Positions 40,072-49,013 of a DNA stretch of 64,000 bases are shown piece after piece (the first letter of the stretch is position 1; every line of letters starts with the position of its first letter). The stretch comes from Phycicoccus duodecadis. GTDB taxonomy: Bacteria > Actinomycetota > Actinomycetes > Actinomycetales > Dermatophilaceae. The DNA is taken from positions 806,001 to 870,000 of the forward strand of contig NZ_PJNE01000001.1 in NCBI RefSeq assembly GCF_002846495.1, read 5' to 3'. Below the pieces are notes generated by a model. It saw only the letters and a program-made list of their open reading frames with translations. It ran no database searches and was not told where the DNA came from. Position numbers and translations under genes: made by a program.

Positions 40072-41046
40072 TCAGAGGACGTCGTGCCCCGGGTGCGGCT
40101 CGCTGGGGACGGTGCCGAGGCGGCCGGCCTGGAAGTCCTCGAACGCCTGCACGAGCTCGGCGCGGGTGTTCATCACGAACGGCCCGTACGCGGCCACGGG
40201 CTCGCGGATGGGCTGCCCGCCGAGGACGTAGAGGTCCAGGCTCGGGCTGCGCGACTCCTGGCTCTCGTCGGCACCGACCTCGACGACGTCGCCGCCGCCC
40301 AGCACCGCGAGCTGGCCCATGCGCAGCGGCCGGCGGTCGGGGCCGACCGAGCCGTTGCCGTTGAGGGCGTACACGAGGGCGTTGTAGCCGGGGTTCCAGG
40401 GGAGGCGCACCCGCGCGCCGGGCGCCACGGTCAGGTGGAGCACCGTGATGGGGGTGTGCGTGATGCCGGGACCCTGGTGGCCGTCGAGCTCACCGGCGAT
40501 GACGCGCACCAGCGCGCCGCCGTCGGGGCTCGAGAGCAGCGCGACGTCGCCGCCCCGGATGTCCTGGTAGCGGGGGTCCGCCATCTTCTGGGCGCGCGGC
40601 AGGTTGACCCACAGCTGGAGGCCGTGGAAGAGCCCGCCCGACTGCACCAGCGACTCCGGCGGGACCTCGATGTGCAGCAGGCCCGAGCCGGCCGTCATCC
40701 ACTGGGTGTCGCCGTTGGTGATGACGCCGCCGCCACCGTGGCTGTCCTGGTGCACGAAGGCGCCGTCGATGATGTAGGTGACGGTCTCGAAGCCGCGGTG
40801 CGGGTGCCAGGCGGTGCCCTTGGGCTCGCCCGGGGCGTACTCGACCTCGCCCATCTGGTCCATGTGGATGAAGGGGTCCAGGGCGGTCAGGTCGACGCCG
40901 GCGAACGCGCGGCGGACGGGGAAGCCCTCCCCTTCGAAGCCCTGCGGGGCGGTGGTGACCGACCGCACCGGCCGCGAGACCGCCGTCGTGACGGGCTCGG
41001 CGACCCGGGGCAGGGTCAGGATGTTCTCGACGGTCACGGCTGGCAT
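40072..41046 (-). CDS. Pirin family protein
   Basis: 324 residues, bicupin. The metal-binding cupin motif is HPHRGFETVTYIIDG with a later HQDSHGGGGVITNGDTQWMTAG and HIEVPP, as in YhhW/pirins with quercetinase-like activity. Role may be redox or quinone-linked. ATG 41046 (MPAVTVEN) was chosen over GTG 41055, because GAGGAG abuts the latter. An inverted repeat GTTGA-TGTT-TCAAC lies 59 bases upstream, like sites of quinone-sensing MarR repressors; no such regulator is next to it. Confidence 0.9.
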   Translation of the reverse strand: MPAVTVENILTLPRVAEPVTTAVSRPVRSVTTAPQGFEGEGFPVRRAFAGVDLTALDPFIHMDQMGEVEYAPGEPKGTAWHPHRGFETVTYIIDGAFVHQDSHGGGGVITNGDTQWMTAGSGLLHIEVPPESLVQSGGLFHGLQLWVNLPRAQKMADPRYQDIRGGDVALLSSPDGGALVRVIAGELDGHQGPGITHTPITVLHLTVAPGARVRLPWNPGYNALVYALNGNGSVGPDRRPLRMGQLAVLGGGDVVEVGADESQESRSPSLDLYVLGGQPIREPVAAYGPFVMNTRAELVQAFEDFQAGRLGTVPSEPHPGHDVL

Positions 41047-41104
41047 GTGGCTCACGCTCCTCGCTGGTCATCCTCCGCGGTGGAGGCTGCCTCGTCCAAC
41101 AGTA

Positions 41105-41118
41105 GTTGATGTTTCAAC
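41105..41118. promoter_or_regulatory. Palindromic operator candidate upstream of pirin
   Basis: GTTGA (41105-41109), four-base spacer, TCAAC (41114-41118), in a locally AT-rich island of otherwise GC-rich DNA. Confidence 0.45.
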
Positions 41119-41157
41119 ATTCCCTCACCCCCGCTGAACTGCCGGGCGGGGCGTCGC

Positions 41158-41526
41158 TCAGCGCGCGTGGGCCACGCAGGTCCGGGCCGCCGGGCGCGCC
41201 TCGAGCCGCCCGGCCGCGATGGGCTCGCCGCACACCTCGCAGCGTCCGTAGGTGCCGTCGGCGATGCGGGACGCCGCGGCGTCGAGCTCGGCCAGGTGCT
41301 CGCGCAGCCCGGCCGTGAGCGACGCCAGCTGCGCCCGCTCGTAGGCGATGGTCTGCCCCTCGGGGTCGTGCTCGTCGTCGGCGTTGGAGTCGACCGACGC
41401 CGCCACCATCCGCTCCATGTCGCGGTCCATCCCGGCCAGCCGCTCGCGCAGGTCGGCCCGCTGGCGCGCGACGAGGGCGGCCGCCTCCGCCACGGCTCCC
41501 GCCCGGTCGCGGTCCGGCCCGCTCAC
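41158..41526 (-). CDS. DksA/TraR-type C4-like zinc-finger protein
   Basis: 122 residues. An N-terminal helical hairpin ([20 protein letters not shown] and [18 protein letters not shown]) is followed by the zinc finger [22 protein letters not shown] and TCVAH. The last ligand is His rather than Cys (CxxC...CxxH). DksA-like proteins bind the RNA polymerase secondary channel; the acidic tip needed for DksA action is not clear here. GTG 41526 overlaps the mnmA stop (GTGA). Confidence 0.8.
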   Translation of the reverse strand: MSGPDRDRAGAVAEAAALVARQRADLRERLAGMDRDMERMVAASVDSNADDEHDPEGQTIAYERAQLASLTAGLREHLAELDAAASRIADGTYGRCEVCGEPIAAGRLEARPAARTCVAHAR

Positions 41527-42605
41527 GCCGCGCGGCCGGTGCCGCTGATGGTGGCCGACCCCACCACCCGGGTGCCCTCGTAGAGCACCACCGACTGCCC
41601 CGGGGCCACCCCGCGCACCCGGGTGTCGAGCCGCACGCTGACGCGCCCGTCGCGCACCACCGCGCTGGCCGGGACCTCCTCGCCGTGGGCCCGCACCTGG
41701 GCGCCGACCCGCACCTCCCCCGCCGGGGCCGGGCCGCACCAGCGCAGGTGCTCGCCCTCGACGACGTCGACCCCCAGCAGGTCACCGGTGCCGATGAGCA
41801 CCCGGTTGCGGGGCGCGTCGACCCCGACGACGAACCGCGGCTCCCCGTCGAGGCGCGAGCGGTCGATGCCCAGCCCGCGCCGCTGCCCGACGGTGAAGCC
41901 GTGGGTCCCCGCGTGGGTGCCGACCACCTCGCCCGAGACGGCGTCCACCAGCTCGCCCTCGCGCTCCCCCAGCCGCCGAGCCAGGAAGCCGCGGGTGTCG
42001 CCGTCGGGGATGAAGCAGATGTCGTGGCTGTCGGGCTTGCGCGCCACCGCGAAGCCCCGCGCCGCCGCCTCCTCGCGGATGCGGTGCTTGGTCGTGTCAC
42101 CCAGCGGGAAGAACGAGCGCGCCAGCTGGTCGGCGTCGAGCACCCCCAGGACGTAGCTCTGGTCCTTGGCGGTGTCGACCGCCCGGTGCAGCTCGCGACC
42201 CCCCGCCCCCTCGACGACCTGGGCGTAGTGCCCGGTGGCCACGGCGTCGAAGCCCAGCGCCACCGCCTTGTCGAGCAGCCCGGCGAACTTGATCTTCTCG
42301 TTGCAGCGCAGGCAGGGGTTGGGGGTGCGCCCGGCCTCGTACTCGGCGACGAAGTCCTCGACCACGTCGCGCTCGAAGCGCGCCGCGAGGTCCCAGACGT
42401 AGAACGGGATGCCGAGCCGGTCGGCCACCCGCCGCGCGTCCCCGGCGTCCTCGAGGGTGCAGCAGCCGCGGGCCGACTCGCGCAGCGTGGCCGCCGACCG
42501 CGACAGCGCGAGGTGCACCCCGACGACCTCGTGCCCGGCGTCGAGCATCCGGGCCGCGGCCACGGCCGAGTCGACCCCGCCGGACATGGCGGCGACGACG
42601 CGCAT
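41523..42605 (-). CDS. mnmA: tRNA-specific 2-thiouridylase
   Basis: 360 residues. It thiolates U34 of Lys, Glu and Gln tRNAs. Visible: the ATP pyrophosphatase loop [12 protein letters not shown] at 6-17, the catalytic Cys in [14 protein letters not shown] near 105, GHYAQV near 135 and the second Cys in [14 protein letters not shown] near 205. Sulphur probably comes from the cysteine desulfurase encoded directly upstream, with which it shares one base (TGATG). ATG 42605. Confidence 0.96.
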   Translation of the reverse strand: MRVVAAMSGGVDSAVAAARMLDAGHEVVGVHLALSRSAATLRESARGCCTLEDAGDARRVADRLGIPFYVWDLAARFERDVVEDFVAEYEAGRTPNPCLRCNEKIKFAGLLDKAVALGFDAVATGHYAQVVEGAGGRELHRAVDTAKDQSYVLGVLDADQLARSFFPLGDTTKHRIREEAAARGFAVARKPDSHDICFIPDGDTRGFLARRLGEREGELVDAVSGEVVGTHAGTHGFTVGQRRGLGIDRSRLDGEPRFVVGVDAPRNRVLIGTGDLLGVDVVEGEHLRWCGPAPAGEVRVGAQVRAHGEEVPASAVVRDGRVSVRLDTRVRGVAPGQSVVLYEGTRVVGSATISGTGRAA

Positions 42606-43789
42606 CAGCTGCTCCCCCCGGCCCTCCGGGCGCGCTCGACGACACCGGGCAGTGCCGCCAGGGCGGCGTCGACGTCGGCGTCGGTCGAGGTGTGGCCCAG
42701 CGAGAGCCGCAGTGCCCCGCGGGCCTCGGCCTCGGGATGCCCCATGGCGAGCAGCACGTGGCTGGGCTGCGGCACCCCGGCCTGGCACGCCGAGCCGGTG
42801 CTGCACTCGACCCCCGCGGCGTCCAGCAGGTAGAGCAGCGAGTCGCCCTCGCAGCCCGGCACCAGCAGGTGGGCGTTGGCCGGCAGGCGACGGGTGGCGT
42901 CGCCCGGGGTCCAGCAGCCGCTCACCGTGATGCCGAGCCCCAGGGCCAGCGCGCCCTCGAGCAGCCGGTCACGCAGCGCCAGCACGCGCTTGGCCTCGAC
43001 GTCGCGCATCCCCACGGTCTCGTCGAGGGCGACCGCGAAGGCGTGGACGCCGGCGACGTCGAGGGTGCCGCTGCGCACCTGCCGCTCCTGGCCCCCGCCG
43101 TGCAGCTGCGGCACCAGCGCGGCGTCACGCCGCGCCACCAGCGCCCCGACCCCCACCGGGCCGCCGACCTTGTGCGCCGACACCGACATCAGGTCGGCCC
43201 CGGACGCCTCGAAGTGCACCGGCAGGTGCGCGACCGCCTGCACGGCGTCGGTGTGGAACGGCACCCCGTGCTCGCGCGCCAGGGCGGCCAGCTCGGCCAC
43301 CGGCTGCACGGTGCCGACCTCGTTGTTGGCCCACATGACCGACACCAGGGCGGCCTCGCCCGGATGCTCCGCGAGCGCGGCGGCCAGCACCTCGGGGGCG
43401 ATGTGCCCGCAGCGGTCGGAGGCGAGCCAGGTCACCGACGCCCCCCGGTGCTCGACGAGGAAGTCGACCGGGTCGAGGACGGCGTGGTGCTCGATGGCGC
43501 TGGCGAGGATGCGCGCGCGGGCCGGGTCGGCGCTGCGACGGGCCTCGACCGCGCCCTTGACGGCGAGGTTGTCGGCCTCGGTGCCGCCCGACGTGAACAC
43601 GACCTCGGACGGCCGGCAGCCCAGCGCCGCCGCGATGCGCTCGCGGGACTCCTCGACCGTCTTGCGTGCCGCGCGGCCCGCGGTGTGCAGCGACGAGGCG
43701 TTGCCCACCCGCCCCGCGGTCCCGACGTAGGCCTCGACCGCGGCCGGCAGCATCGGCGTCGTCGCCGCGTGGTCGAGGTAGTGGGTCAC
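42605..43789 (-). CDS. Cysteine desulfurase (NifS/IscS family)
   Basis: 394 residues, PLP class V fold. It takes sulphur from cysteine as a persulfide for thiolation. The PLP lysine is in [14 protein letters not shown] near 205; the active Cys lies in the loop [19 protein letters not shown] near 330. Placement directly before mnmA suggests it feeds tRNA thiolation. GTG 43789 ([12 protein letters not shown]) was chosen; TAGAGT is eight bases upstream with no ribosome site, so the message is probably leaderless. Confidence 0.93.
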   Translation of the reverse strand: MTHYLDHAATTPMLPAAVEAYVGTAGRVGNASSLHTAGRAARKTVEESRERIAAALGCRPSEVVFTSGGTEADNLAVKGAVEARRSADPARARILASAIEHHAVLDPVDFLVEHRGASVTWLASDRCGHIAPEVLAAALAEHPGEAALVSVMWANNEVGTVQPVAELAALAREHGVPFHTDAVQAVAHLPVHFEASGADLMSVSAHKVGGPVGVGALVARRDAALVPQLHGGGQERQVRSGTLDVAGVHAFAVALDETVGMRDVEAKRVLALRDRLLEGALALGLGITVSGCWTPGDATRRLPANAHLLVPGCEGDSLLYLLDAAGVECSTGSACQAGVPQPSHVLLAMGHPEAEARGALRLSLGHTSTDADVDAALAALPGVVERARRAGGSS

Positions 43790-43797
43790 GGGGTCCC

Positions 43798-43803
43798 ACT
43801 CTA
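43798..43803 (-). promoter_or_regulatory. Putative -10 box of the cysteine desulfurase-mnmA operon, leaderless type
   Basis: TAGAGT on the minus strand, eight bases before GTG 43789. Confidence 0.5.
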
Positions 43804-43834
43804 CGTTTCGGGGCCACCCTCCGGCCGCCACCGC

Positions 43835-43882
43835 GAACGTGTGTGAAGAACGTCGGGATGCCGACACTCTTCACACACGTTC
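43835..43882. repeat. Long palindromic hairpin, repeat copy 1, terminator of the catabolic operon
   Basis: Arms 43835-43856 and 43861-43882 pair over 22 bases with two mismatches and a GATG loop. It lies 22 bases after the stop of the dehydrogenase at 43904. The core GTGTGTGAAGAACGTC is identical to the second copy at 55982-56037. Confidence 0.8.
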
Positions 43883-43903
43883 CGGGGTCCCTCGGGGGCG
43901 GGC

Positions 43904-44947
43904 CTACCGCTCCAGGCGGGCGACCACGGCCGCCCCGACCTCCTCGGTGGACGCCGTGCCGCCGAGGTCGCGGGTCCGCACCCCGTCGGCGGTGACGGCC
44001 TCGAAGGCCTCCTGGAGGGCCGTGGCCGCGGCGGCGAACCCCAGGTGCTCCAGCATCATCGCCCCGGTCCAGATCTGACCGACCGGGTTGGCGACGCCCT
44101 GCCCGGCGATGTCGGGCGCCGAGCCGTGCACCGGCTCGAAGAGCGAGGGGTGGGCGCGCTCGGGGTTGAGGTTCGCACTCGGCGCCAGCCCGATCGAGCC
44201 GGCCACCGCCCCGGCGAGGTCGGAGAGGATGTCGCCGAACAGGTTCGAGGCCACCACGACGTCGAGCGAGGCGGGCCGGAGCACCAGGCGGGCGGCCAGG
44301 GCGTCGATGAGCACGCTGTCGAGGCGCAGCTCCTCGTGCTCGGCGACGACCTCACCGACGACCTCGTCCCAGAACGGCATCGTGTGGATGATGCCGTTGG
44401 ACTTGGTCGCCGACGTCAGCGTCCCCCCGCGGGAGGCCGCGAGCCGGGCCGCGTAGCGGGCGACCCGCTGGATGCCGTACCGGGTGAACAGGTCGACCTG
44501 GATGGCCGACTCGCGGTCGCGGTGGCGGAAGGCCCGGCCGCCGATCTCGGAGTACTCGCCCTCGGTGTTCTCGCGCACGATGACGACGTCGATGGCGTCG
44601 CCCCCGCGCACCGGGCTCGGCACGCCCGCGAGCGCCTTGACCGGGCGCAGGTTCACGTACTGGTCGAACTCGCGGCGGATCGGGATCAGCAGGCCCCACA
44701 GCGTCTCGGTGTCGGGGATGTCGGGCATCCCGACCGCCCCCAGGAACACGGCGTCGTGGCGGGCCAGGGTCTCGAGGCCGTCGAGCGGCATCATCCGGCC
44801 CGTGCGGTGGTAGTGGTCTGACCCCCAGGGCAGGTCGACCCACTCGATGCGCTCGCCCTCGCGGGCCAGGGCGGCGTCCACGCAGGCGATCCCGACCGGG
44901 ACGACCTCCTGCCCGATGCCGTCGCCCGCGATGACGGCGACGCTCAC
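43904..44947 (-). CDS. Tartrate/D-malate-type decarboxylating dehydrogenase
   Basis: 347 residues of the isopropylmalate dehydrogenase superfamily, distinct from LeuB at 5489. Start VAVIAGDGIGQEVVPVG, then LRPVKALAGVPSP, VIVRENTEGEYSEIGGR, the TKSNGIIHTMPFWDEV segment typical of tartrate dehydrogenases, and the end [15 protein letters not shown]. It would oxidise a 2-hydroxy dicarboxylate such as D-malate or tartrate with NAD+. The GTG at 44947 overlaps the upstream stop (GTGA); GTG 44950 is also possible. Last gene of the eight-gene operon. Confidence 0.88.
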   Translation of the reverse strand: MSVAVIAGDGIGQEVVPVGIACVDAALAREGERIEWVDLPWGSDHYHRTGRMMPLDGLETLARHDAVFLGAVGMPDIPDTETLWGLLIPIRREFDQYVNLRPVKALAGVPSPVRGGDAIDVVIVRENTEGEYSEIGGRAFRHRDRESAIQVDLFTRYGIQRVARYAARLAASRGGTLTSATKSNGIIHTMPFWDEVVGEVVAEHEELRLDSVLIDALAARLVLRPASLDVVVASNLFGDILSDLAGAVAGSIGLAPSANLNPERAHPSLFEPVHGSAPDIAGQGVANPVGQIWTGAMMLEHLGFAAAATALQEAFEAVTADGVRTRDLGGTASTEEVGAAVVARLER

Positions 44948-45966
44948 CACGACGAGCCGTTCGGCAGCACGAGCACCTTGTCGACGCGACCGTCGGCCTG
45001 GGCCGCGAGCGCGTCGTGGACCTCGTCGAGGCCGAAGGTGCCGAGGTGGAGCTGGTCGAGCCCGAGGGTGTTCACGAGGTCGGCGGCGCGCCGGTGCGTG
45101 AACGGGTTGAGCGCCGTCCCGAGGACGGAGAGCTCCTTGGCGTAGATCTCGTTGGGGCTCACCTCCCAGCGGTCACCGGGGCGGGCCACCCCGAACACCA
45201 GGATGGTGGCGCCGCGGGCCGCCACGGCGGTCGCCTGGGCCAGCACCTTCGAGGAGCCCACCGCGTCGACCACGTACCGGAAGCCGTCACCTCGGGTCAG
45301 CTCGGCCATGGTGTCGGCGAAGCCGGCGTCGGTCGGGTCCAGGGCCACGTCGGCGCCCATCCGCAGCGCCAGGTCGCGACGCTGCTCGCGCATCTCGACG
45401 GCCACCACGGTCGACATCCCGGCCCGGCGCAGGAGCGAGATCAGCAGCGCCCCGGCCGGCCCCACCCCGAAGACGGCGGCGCTCGAGCCCGAGACCGGGG
45501 CCAGCCGGTCGATGCCGTGGACGGCACAGGCGAGGGGCTCGACGAGCGCGCCGAGGAGGGGCGGGGTGGCCGGGTCGAGGCGGTAGGCCAGGGTCTCGGG
45601 CACCACCATCCGCTCGGCCATCCCGCCGGGCAGGTGCACCCCGGGCGCCTGGCGCTCCGGGCAGAGGTGCGGACGCCCGGACTGGCAGTGGACGCACACG
45701 CCGCAGTAGATGTGCGGCTCGACCGTGACGAGGTCGCCCGGGCGCACGGAGCGCGTGGCGGCTCCCACCTCCAGGACGCGGGCGCACACCTCGTGGCCCA
45801 GGGTGATCGGCGGCCGGCTCGTGTAGTCGCCCTCGATGATGTGCTGGTCGGTGCCGCAGACCCCGACCGCGAGGGGCTCCAGCAGCACGTCCGCCGGGCC
45901 GGGCTCGGGGATGGGCAGCTCGACGACCTCGACGGTGTGGTCACCGACGTACTGGACGGCCTTCAT
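44944..45966 (-). CDS. Zinc-dependent medium-chain dehydrogenase (polyol/threonine dehydrogenase-like)
   Basis: 340 residues. Catalytic zinc ligands Cys-37 and His-58/Glu-59 (GVCGTDQHIIEGD, TLGHEV); structural zinc cysteines at 88, 91, 94 and 102. Rossmann part GVGPAGALLISLLRRAGMSTVVAVEM near 167-190. It is similar in pattern to sorbitol, idonate and threonine dehydrogenases and probably oxidises a sugar alcohol or an aldonate. ATG 45966, 19 bases after the SDR stop. Substrate not known. Confidence 0.88.
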   Translation of the reverse strand: MKAVQYVGDHTVEVVELPIPEPGPADVLLEPLAVGVCGTDQHIIEGDYTSRPPITLGHEVCARVLEVGAATRSVRPGDLVTVEPHIYCGVCVHCQSGRPHLCPERQAPGVHLPGGMAERMVVPETLAYRLDPATPPLLGALVEPLACAVHGIDRLAPVSGSSAAVFGVGPAGALLISLLRRAGMSTVVAVEMREQRRDLALRMGADVALDPTDAGFADTMAELTRGDGFRYVVDAVGSSKVLAQATAVAARGATILVFGVARPGDRWEVSPNEIYAKELSVLGTALNPFTHRRAADLVNTLGLDQLHLGTFGLDEVHDALAAQADGRVDKVLVLPNGSSW

Positions 45967-45985
45967 GGGGGTTCCTCGTGTTCTC

Positions 45986-47095
45986 TCAGGGGATGATGCG
46001 CTCGGACCGCAGGTTCGCGAACCAGTGGCGGAAGGTGATCTCGGTGTCGACGCAGTCGACGAAGCCCGCCTGACGCAGCTTCACCGTGCTGAGCAGCACC
46101 GGCCGGGCGCGGCTGGCGAGCTCGGACCCCGGCGGGGCCCAGGCGAAGGCGTCGTCGGCGAACCGGTGCGAGTACCCGACCAGCTGCTCCACCGTGTGCG
46201 CGCGCAGGTGGTGGCGCTGCACGACCCGCTGCCAGACCTCCTCCTGCTCGGGCAGCCAGGCGGCCAGGGACAGCGGCTCGTCGGGCCCGGGATCGACCCC
46301 CAGGGCGTCCGCGAGCGCCGGCCAGAGGTCGCGCCACTCGAAGACGTCGCCGTTGGTGATGTTGAAGGTCTCGTCCCGGGCGGCGGGTGCCTCCGCGGCC
46401 CAGTGCAGGGCCGACGCCAGCAGCCGCGCATCGACGCCCTCGGCGACGTACGACGGGCCGCCCGGGAACGAGAACGGCTCCCCGCGCTCGTGGCGCACCG
46501 CGGCGTAGCACGCGATCACCGGCACCAGGTTCATCGCCGCCCCGAGCACCCCGCCCAGGATGAACTGGGGGCGCCACACGGTGTGGCCGAAGCCCTGCTC
46601 GGCCGCGGCCTCGCGCAGGAGGTCCTCCTGCGCCCAGTAGAAGTTGTCGTGCTCGACGCGGGGCCGGGACTCCTTGGCCGGCACCCGCATCGGGCCCACG
46701 TGGTACGCGTAGGCCTTCGTGCCCTGCATCAGCGACACGTGCCGCAGCGGCGCCCCCGCCGCGCGGAGCCCCGCCAGGACGTTCGCCAGCATCGCCCGGT
46801 TGGTGGCGATCTGCTCGGCGTCCTGCCACCCCGCGACGAGGTCGGGCTGCTCGTACAGGGCCGCGTAGACGACGTGGGTGACCGGACCCGCCTCCGCCAG
46901 GGCCTCGGCCACCGCGCCGGAGTCGCGCAGGTCGACCGCCACGTGGTGGTGGCGCTCGGTCTCGGGCAGCCGCGGGTCGCGCCGCGACACGGTCACCACG
47001 TCGTAGCGCTCGTCCGCCACGAACCGACGGGCGGCGGCGTTGCCGGCGACCCCGGTGGCACCCAGCACGAGCACGCGGTCACGCACGACGGCCAC
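45986..47095 (-). CDS. PRISE-type atypical SDR (iridoid synthase / progesterone 5-beta-reductase-like)
   Basis: 369 residues. The NADP motif is VLVLGATGVAGNAAARRF, and the family's own motifs are seen: SLMQGTKAYAYHVGP, ESRPRVEHDNFYWAQEDLL with the active-site Tyr, and WRPQFILGG. PRISE enzymes reduce activated C=C bonds or epimerise; bacterial members are little studied. In this operon it may reduce an enone or handle a keto-sugar. GTG 47095 is used; no better in-frame start is seen. The gap to the aldolase stop is 63 bases. Confidence 0.8.
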   Translation of the reverse strand: MAVVRDRVLVLGATGVAGNAAARRFVADERYDVVTVSRRDPRLPETERHHHVAVDLRDSGAVAEALAEAGPVTHVVYAALYEQPDLVAGWQDAEQIATNRAMLANVLAGLRAAGAPLRHVSLMQGTKAYAYHVGPMRVPAKESRPRVEHDNFYWAQEDLLREAAAEQGFGHTVWRPQFILGGVLGAAMNLVPVIACYAAVRHERGEPFSFPGGPSYVAEGVDARLLASALHWAAEAPAARDETFNITNGDVFEWRDLWPALADALGVDPGPDEPLSLAAWLPEQEEVWQRVVQRHHLRAHTVEQLVGYSHRFADDAFAWAPPGSELASRARPVLLSTVKLRQAGFVDCVDTEITFRHWFANLRSERIIP

Positions 47096-47158
47096 CGCTC
47101 GCGGCGGACCGCCGGTCGGCGCGGACCGGGCCCGTGCCGACGACCTCCGGGCCGTCGG

Positions 47159-48001
47159 TCATCCGGCGGCCATCCTCCGCAGCCGCGCGGCGGACACCGT
47201 CCGCAGGAAGTCCGCCGGGTCGGCGGCGGTCACGGCGTCGGCCCAGATGGCGCGCCCGGCCAGGAAGCCGTCGGCCCCTCCGGCCTCGCACGCCTGCACC
47301 GCGGCCGGGAAGTCGTCGGCGGTGACGCCCGACGACAGGACCACCCACGGGCAGTCGAGCACGGCGGTGACCCGGGCGGCCACGGCGGTGATGCCCGCGA
47401 GGTCGCCGCGCCCGTAGGACGGGACCTCACCCTTGTAGAGGTCGGGGGCGACCCCGCCGAGGTCGCGAGCGGCGGTGACGATGGCCTCGTCGCGGTCGGC
47501 GTCGGACCAGTCGGCGATGTCCGCCGGGCGCACGACGCCCTCGACGATGCCAGGCAGCCCCGCCGCCCGGCAGAGCTCCATGAACCGCGCGGACAGGTCG
47601 ACCGCCGCGTCCCGCGTCTCGGGCGTCCAGGGCACCAGCTGCTTCAGGGCCGCCGCGCGGTACTCCCGCGCGACGTCCGCCGTCACCTCGAGGTCCAGCT
47701 CGGCGCTGTCGACCGGCCCCCCGGGCACCGAGGAGCTCAGCACGTCGGCGGCCAGGATGACCGGGCAGCCGGCGGCCAGGGCGGCCTCGTGGCCGTAGTC
47801 GCGGTCGACCAGCATGGCGCTGGCGTGGCCGGAGAGGCTGCGGGCCACCTCGACCTTGAACGCCACGAGCTGCTCGTCGCTCACCCGCCCGGGATCCTCA
47901 CCCTGGGCGAGCATGGTCCGCAGCGAGCCACGCTGGTCGATGGCGAGCATCGAGAACCGTCCGCGGGGGTCGCGGAGGTCGTCGATCGACGTGCTGGGCA
48001 T
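47159..48001 (-). CDS. Class I aldolase, LacD/YihT family
   Basis: 280 residues, beta/alpha barrel. Features: SMLAIDQRGSLRTML at 18-31, FKVEVARSLSGHASAMLVDRDYG, IVEGVV near 152, and the Schiff-base lysine in APDLYKGEVPSY (Lys-190). Family members split tagatose 1,6-bisphosphate or 6-deoxy-6-sulfofructose 1-phosphate into dihydroxyacetone phosphate and an aldehyde. With the PfkB kinase and aldehyde dehydrogenase across the divide this gives a kinase-aldolase-oxidase route. ATG 48001 has AGGGA six bases upstream. Confidence 0.85.
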   Translation of the reverse strand: MPSTSIDDLRDPRGRFSMLAIDQRGSLRTMLAQGEDPGRVSDEQLVAFKVEVARSLSGHASAMLVDRDYGHEAALAAGCPVILAADVLSSSVPGGPVDSAELDLEVTADVAREYRAAALKQLVPWTPETRDAAVDLSARFMELCRAAGLPGIVEGVVRPADIADWSDADRDEAIVTAARDLGGVAPDLYKGEVPSYGRGDLAGITAVAARVTAVLDCPWVVLSSGVTADDFPAAVQACEAGGADGFLAGRAIWADAVTAADPADFLRTVSAARLRRMAAG

Positions 48002-48017
48002 GGGGGTCCCTTCGGGG

Positions 48018-48986
48018 TCAGCGGATGACGACGGGGTTGACGGGGGCGCCACTGGCGCCCTCGACCTTCAGCGGTGCTGCGGTGTACAGGAAGGACCAGC
48101 GACCGTCGGCGGCACAGGCCGCGGCGAGGTCGTCGAGCCAGCAGATCTCGGTGAACGCGACCCCGAGGTTGCGCATCAGGGCGCAGTGCAGGGCCATCTC
48201 GATCCCGGTCTCGGGGTCGACGCTGCGTTCGTTGGCGATGGTGTCGGTCACCAGGTTCGGGATCTCCATGGCCTGGAACCACTCGACGAGCTCGGGGCTG
48301 TAGATGAGGCCGGGCTCGTTGAAGTCGGTGTAGAACTCGGCCCGCGGCATCCGGTAGTACGACCCGATCCAGCCGGTGCGCACCAGGATGACGTCGCGCG
48401 GGCGGATCTCGACGCCCTGCCGCTCGGCCGCCTCGAGGAGGTCGAGGTGGGTGAAGGACTCGGCCCGTTCCAGGACCTCCTTGCCACGGTGGCGCGCCAT
48501 GTCGATGAGCACGCCGCGGCCGACGACACCCCGCTGGGCGATGGGCATCACCGAGGCACGCGAGAGGCTGCCGATGGTGGTGCTGGCGTCGTAGCCGTTC
48601 CAGATCAGACCGTCGTACCAGAGGTGCCCGAGCGCGTCGTACTGCGTCGAGCCCTGCAGGAACATGTCGATCCGGTCGTCGGCCCAGCGGTGGCCGTCGG
48701 CCGGCACCTCCGGGGCCTCTCCGCGCTGGAAGAACCCCTCGTCCATCACGGGCGTGCGGACCGCGGAGGTGCGGTTGGGCCACACCGGGTCGCCTTCGAC
48801 GTCCGGGGACCCGATCGGCACCTGGAGGGTGAACACCTCGCCGGTGACGACGCTCCCGACGCCGCGCAGCACCTCGTCGGCGGTCAGGTAGTTGAGGCTG
48901 CCGACCTCGTCGTCGGGCCCCCACTTGCCCCAGTTGCTGGGCGGGGTGGGGCCGAGGAGGTCGGAGATCGTGCGTGGCTGGTCCAT
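48018..48986 (-). CDS. Cyclase-family protein (kynurenine formamidase-like)
   Basis: 322 residues, PF04199-type metal hydrolase fold. The metal motif of the family, HxGTHxDxPxH, appears as QGSTQYDALGHLWYDG near 110-125, with Gln replacing the middle His as in some actinobacterial members. It might open a lactone or hydrolyse an amide. ATG 48986. In an operon with sugar-type transport, a lactonase role is plausible; this is inference. Confidence 0.82.
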   Translation of the reverse strand: MDQPRTISDLLGPTPPSNWGKWGPDDEVGSLNYLTADEVLRGVGSVVTGEVFTLQVPIGSPDVEGDPVWPNRTSAVRTPVMDEGFFQRGEAPEVPADGHRWADDRIDMFLQGSTQYDALGHLWYDGLIWNGYDASTTIGSLSRASVMPIAQRGVVGRGVLIDMARHRGKEVLERAESFTHLDLLEAAERQGVEIRPRDVILVRTGWIGSYYRMPRAEFYTDFNEPGLIYSPELVEWFQAMEIPNLVTDTIANERSVDPETGIEMALHCALMRNLGVAFTEICWLDDLAAACAADGRWSFLYTAAPLKVEGASGAPVNPVVIR

Positions 48987-49013
48987 GGTCGTCCTTCCGG
49001 TCGGTGGGTGGGC

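Noticed and set aside
43835..43882. CRISPR repeat or tRNA-like element
   Set aside because: Only two copies 12 kb apart, each a self-complementary hairpin without spacers or cloverleaf.
47079..47162. 27-codon ORF with ATGA overlap after the aldolase
   Set aside because: No ribosome site of its own and no recognisable sequence; most likely a chance frame in the gap before the PRISE-type gene.
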